DNA from: Niveispirillum sp.
GTDB lineage: Bacteria > Pseudomonadota > Alphaproteobacteria > Azospirillales > Azospirillaceae
DNA: 5,721 nucleotides
Assembly: GCA_016463045.1 (NCBI GenBank)
Contig: JAEMSB010000274.1
Span: 879 to 6,599 of the forward strand
Direction: 5' to 3'
Program-made: the position numbers and the translations under genes
The notes under the pieces: generated by a model
Database searches by the model: none
What the model saw: the letters and a program-made list of their open reading frames with translations, nothing else
Told to the model about the DNA's origin: nothing
Part shown: in pieces, positions 2,982-5,721 of the stretch
How positions within the stretch are numbered: the stretch's first letter is position 1
How the letters are laid out: every line of letters begins with the position of its first letter

Positions 2982-5721
2982 TCAGCAGGTGCGCGGCCTC
3001 GGCCAGGGCCGCCGCCATGCCCGACCGGCTGTCCAGCCGCCGCATGCTGGGAAACCACGGACGCACCACCGTGCCCAGCCCGGTCCAATCGGCCCGCCCG
3101 AGGCGCCAGACAGGCACGCCCAGCGCCCCCGCCAGTTCCCCCACCGCCGTCGGCGCCGTGATAACAAGGTCAAGCGCGGTGATCAACGCTGCCTGACCTT
3201 CCAGATCATCATTGAGGTCCAGATCGTCAAAGCGGGTGATGGGCACGCACGCCCCTTCCACCTCCCTCGGTTCCAGGCCGCGTTGCAACCCGATCAGGGT
3301 CACGCCGGGAATGGCGGCCAGGGGCGCAAAGTCGGACAGGCTGGCATAGGACCGGCGACGCTCCGTCGTCATCATGCTGGACCGCCAGCAGATGCCAATC
3401 TTCAATTCCGGCCCCAAGGCCGCCAGCCGGTCACGCCACACCGCCACCAGATCGGGCCGGGCCGTCAGATAGGCATGGGGTGACAGATCACCCAGATGGG
3501 ACCAGAGATGGCCCGCCACATCCCCCGCCGCCACCGCAAGATCGGCATCGCGCGGGTCGGGCGTGGCGGGCCGGACCGTGGCCAGGGGAAAGGCACGGGC
3601 CAGCAGACCCGTCAGCCGCCGGTCCCCCTCGATGATCAGATGGCCGCAACGGGCGGCCAAGGTCGGGTACAGCGCCGCGAACATCAACTGATCGCCCAGA
3701 CCCTGTTCGCCCCAGACCAGCAGCCGGCGGTCCGCGATGTCGGACCCGTCCCAAATGGGCAGCGAGACATGGCGGCCACGGATGGTCTGCGTCCCCCGGA
3801 ACCGCATGGCATAGCCCTTCCACCCGGCCTCCAGCGCTCCCTCGGCCAGGTCCAGAAGGCCACGGTTATAAAGCGCGGTGGGCAACCCCGGCATTGCGGC
3901 CAGGGCCTGGTCATAGTCATGACGGGCGGCGGCGGGATCGCCCGCCATCTCCGCCACCCGGCCCAGATTGTTCCAGGCCTCACCGTTACCGGGGTCAAGG
4001 CGCAGCGCCTCCTGCAACGCCGCCCGCGCCGGAACCAGTTGCCCCCGCTGGCGCAGAACATCCCCTAATCCTGCATGCAGATGCGTGTCCGCCCCGCCCA
4101 GGGTCAGGGCCAGCCGATATTCGCCCTCCGCCGCGTCCAGCCGGTCCAGGTCCTTCAGCACTGCCGCCAGATTGCCATGGGCAATGGCCGACCCCTTATC
4201 CATGCCGATGGCGCGGCCATGCGCCTTGACCGCATCCTCCAGCCGGCCCAGCGCGCGCAGGGCATTGCCCAGGTTGGTCCAGGTGCCGGGGTCAAGGGGA
4301 CGCAGGGCCAGCGCCTTGCGATAGGCCCCTTCCGCCTCTGCCGGCTGATCCAGGGTCTGGTACAGATTGCCCAGATTGACCCAGGCCGCCGCGTAATCCG
4401 CCGCCGCCGCCACGGCGCGCCGCATGAAGGGCAGGCCCTCGGCGGGCCGGCCTGTCTGCTGCAAGGCCAGACCCAGCAGGTGCAGGGCCACCGGCGCTTC
4501 CCCGTCCCGCGCGATGACGGCACGGTAGAATGGCATGGCACCGGCGGGATCACCCGCCTTCTGCTGTTCGATACCGCGCTCTAACCAGGTGGACGGATCA
4601 CCATCGGGACCATCCGGTGGCAACAAGGCCGTCAGGGCCGTGACCACCGCCGGCACTTGCGAAGCCATGGGCGTCAGGGGTGGTGGTGTGAAAACCCGCA
4701 TGCTGGCAAACCAGGGCCGCACGGCGGTACCCAGCCTTGTCCAATCCAGTGGCCCCGACAGGCGCCAGACGGGTACGCCCAAGGCACCCGCCATTTCCCC
4801 CACCGCCGTGGCCACCGTGATAACCAGATCCAGTTCTGCCGTCAGGGCCAGGGCCGTTTCCAGGTCATCGCGCAGATCGGCCCCGTCCCAGCGATGGATA
4901 TGCACGCCGTGGGCTGCCTCCACCGCTGCAATCTCCTCCTCCGCACCGTCATATTGAAGCGAGACGACCTGTACACCGCTCATCCGCAGCAGGGGCAGCC
5001 AGTCGGACAAGTCCGTATAGGCCGCCTCCCGCGCCGCCGTCCGTAACTGGCTGCGCCAGCACAGGCCGATGCGCAATCCGGGCGGCAGCGCCGCCAGCCT
5101 GTCGCGCCATAACGGGGCTAGGTCCGGATGCGGTGACAGAAAGGCCGCCCCATCCCAACCCGCGATATCAGGGGCCAGAAGCAGGGGCAGGCTGCCCGCC
5201 GGCACATGGCAATCCACCGCCACCGCCGTTCCTTCGGCCATCACCGTGGCAAACGGAAAGGCCCGCGCCAGGATCGGCACCAGCCGTGGATCGGTCCAGA
5301 GGGTGACAGAGCCACCCAGCCCCGACAGAGGTCCGTAATGGGCCGCCATCATCACCTGATCGCCCAGCCCCTGTTCCCCCCAGACCAGCAGACGCCGGCC
5401 CGACAGGGGCGTTCCGTCCCAGCGGGGAACGGATGGTGGGCCGCCCCAGGCCACTTCTCCACTGTCAAACCGCGCCTCATGCCGGGTCCAACCGGCCTTC
5501 AGGTCTCCCTGCCCCAGGGCCAGCAGCGCGTCGTTATAGAGCGCGCGGGCAAAGCCGGGCCGGATGGAAAGGGCACGGGACAGGGCCTCACGGGCACCCG
5601 GCACATCGCCCCGACCCACCATGTCCAGCGACAGGTTGACCGCCGCCTCGGCATAGGTCGGGTCGATGGACAGGGCCTTTTCCTGCGCCTGCCGCCCCCC
5701 CGCCGCATCCCCCAGCGCCGT
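2962..5721 (-). CDS. Large TPR protein with two glycosyltransferase-like domains, 5' partial
   Basis: The frame is open to the right window edge; an internal ATG at 5622 (residue 1 below) is preceded in frame by 33 TPR-like residues (ALSIDPTYAEAAVNLSLD), so the start lies outside. Visible: 919 residues ending at TGA 2964-2962. Order: end of a TPR block (to about 25); GT-like module 1 (about 25-315); a TPR block of about seven 34-residue units (346-580, with signatures such as AWVNLGNLYQTLDQPAEAEG); GT-like module 2 (581-880). Each module has RRLLVWGEQGLGDQ (76-89, 632-645), L-(R/K)-IG-x-CWRS (183-191, 740-748) and DLVIT..TAVGE.AGALGVPVWRL near its end. This fold resembles the GT-B C-terminal half seen in heptosyltransferase/OGT-like proteins attached to TPRs. 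No signal peptide or membrane helix is visible. Such proteins are often linked to glycosylation of proteins or surface polymers, but no acceptor or sugar gene is present here. The TPR call is certain; enzymatic activity is inferred. Confidence 0.92.
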   Translation of the reverse strand, partial: TALGDAAGGRQAQEKALSIDPTYAEAAVNLSLDMVGRGDVPGAREALSRALSIRPGFARALYNDALLALGQGDLKAGWTRHEARFDSGEVAWGGPPSVPRWDGTPLSGRRLLVWGEQGLGDQVMMAAHYGPLSGLGGSVTLWTDPRLVPILARAFPFATVMAEGTAVAVDCHVPAGSLPLLLAPDIAGWDGAAFLSPHPDLAPLWRDRLAALPPGLRIGLCWRSQLRTAAREAAYTDLSDWLPLLRMSGVQVVSLQYDGAEEEIAAVEAAHGVHIHRWDGADLRDDLETALALTAELDLVITVATAVGEMAGALGVPVWRLSGPLDWTRLGTAVRPWFASMRVFTPPPLTPMASQVPAVVTALTALLPPDGPDGDPSTWLERGIEQQKAGDPAGAMPFYRAVIARDGEAPVALHLLGLALQQTGRPAEGLPFMRRAVAAAADYAAAWVNLGNLYQTLDQPAEAEGAYRKALALRPLDPGTWTNLGNALRALGRLEDAVKAHGRAIGMDKGSAIAHGNLAAVLKDLDRLDAAEGEYRLALTLGGADTHLHAGLGDVLRQRGQLVPARAALQEALRLDPGNGEAWNNLGRVAEMAGDPAAARHDYDQALAAMPGLPTALYNRGLLDLAEGALEAGWKGYAMRFRGTQTIRGRHVSLPIWDGSDIADRRLLVWGEQGLGDQLMFAALYPTLAARCGHLIIEGDRRLTGLLARAFPLATVRPATPDPRDADLAVAAGDVAGHLWSHLGDLSPHAYLTARPDLVAVWRDRLAALGPELKIGICWRSSMMTTERRRSYASLSDFAPLAAIPGVTLIGLQRGLEPREVEGACVPITRFDDLDLNDDLEGQAALITALDLVITAPTAVGELAGALGVPVWRLGRADWTGLGTVVRPWFPSMRRLDSRSGMAAALAEAAHLLISARRS
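2983..3882 (-). repeat. GT-like module 2, C-terminal copy of an internal duplication
   Basis: This encodes residues 581-880 of the large minus-strand protein and is homologous along its length to the module at 4678-5550. Matched landmarks are LYNRGLLDL with LYNDALLAL, RRLLVWGEQGLGDQ (identical in both), LKIGICWRS with LRIGLCWRS, and TAVGELAGALGVPVWRL with TAVGEMAGALGVPVWRL, in the same order and at nearly constant offset (553-557 residues). Nucleotide identity is also visible around the last motif, for example GGCGCCAGAC and CCCCCACCGCCGT in both copies on the plus strand. Confidence 0.85.
3883..4587 (-). repeat. TPR-encoding repeat block with 102-bp period
   Basis: This part of the large minus-strand gene encodes residues 346-580 as consecutive 34-residue tetratricopeptide units beginning near 346, 377, 411, 445, 479, 513 and 547. 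The W/Y..LG..L..xG...A....Y..AL.L.P pattern is visible in most. The 102-base period shows at DNA level: AGATTG recurs on the plus strand at 3965, 4169 and 4373, exactly 204 bases (two units) apart, and the intervening copy at 4271 reads AGGTTG. The block links the two GT-like modules and probably forms a superhelical protein-binding scaffold. Confidence 0.88.
4678..5550 (-). repeat. GT-like module 1, N-terminal copy of an internal duplication
   Basis: This encodes residues 25-315 of the large minus-strand protein, counted from the internal ATG at 5622. It follows TPR sequence that runs off the window and precedes the central TPR block, so the gene repeats a whole TPR-plus-GT unit. Compared with module 2 it has different middle loops, for example AVDCHVPAGSLPLLLAPDI against DLAVAAGDVAGHLWSHLGD, while keeping the glycine-rich, CWRS and final GALGVPVWRL motifs. 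The divergence shows the duplication is old. Confidence 0.85.

Noticed and set aside
5499..5622. ATG at 5622 (minus) as the true start of the TPR/GT protein
   Set aside because: The 33 in-frame codons upstream to the window edge encode continuous TPR sequence (LSIDPTYAEAAVNLSLD), so the gene extends beyond the window.
2989..5639. Several plus-strand open frames of 80-190 codons opposite the TPR/GT gene
   Set aside because: They are Arg/Pro/Gln/His-rich shadows of the minus-strand TPR gene, and their repeat-like content mirrors the 102-bp TPR period.

Overview
The window is GC-rich chromosomal DNA with strong third-position G/C bias across all genes. The genes look most like those of an alphaproteobacterium of the Rhodospirillales/Azospirillaceae type (Azospirillum, Niveispirillum or Nitrospirillum relatives). 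That placement rests on family resemblance and composition, not on a search. No tRNA, rRNA, CRISPR array, insertion sequence or phage gene was found, and base composition does not shift between genes, so nothing suggests recent transfer.

Layout from left to right. (1) Positions 1-1612, plus strand: an oxalate/formate-antiporter-type (OFA) major facilitator transporter, cut at its 5' end by the window edge. It carries an extra thirteenth membrane helix after a glycine-rich linker. (2) Positions 1613-1743: a spacer with a plausible promoter and a good ribosome binding site. (3) Positions 1744-2163, plus: a secreted class I cytochrome c of the c2 type. (4) Positions 2164-2351: a spacer packed with five consecutive hairpins, including two perfect 13-bp stems. 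(5) Positions 2352-2981, plus: a small putative 2-oxoglutarate/Fe(II) oxygenase. (6) Positions 2962-5721, minus: a very large TPR/glycosyltransferase-like protein, cut at its 5' end by the right window edge. It converges on the oxygenase gene, and their 3' ends overlap by 20 bp.

The genes do not form an obvious pathway. The transporter and cytochrome are co-directional but separated by a spacer with its own promoter candidate. The oxygenase follows a strong hairpin region. The TPR protein is on the opposite strand. The most unusual items are the internally duplicated TPR-GT-TPR-GT architecture of the large protein, the hairpin array between cytochrome and oxygenase, and the appended C-terminal helix of the transporter. 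I see no clear evidence of a wholly new multi-gene system.
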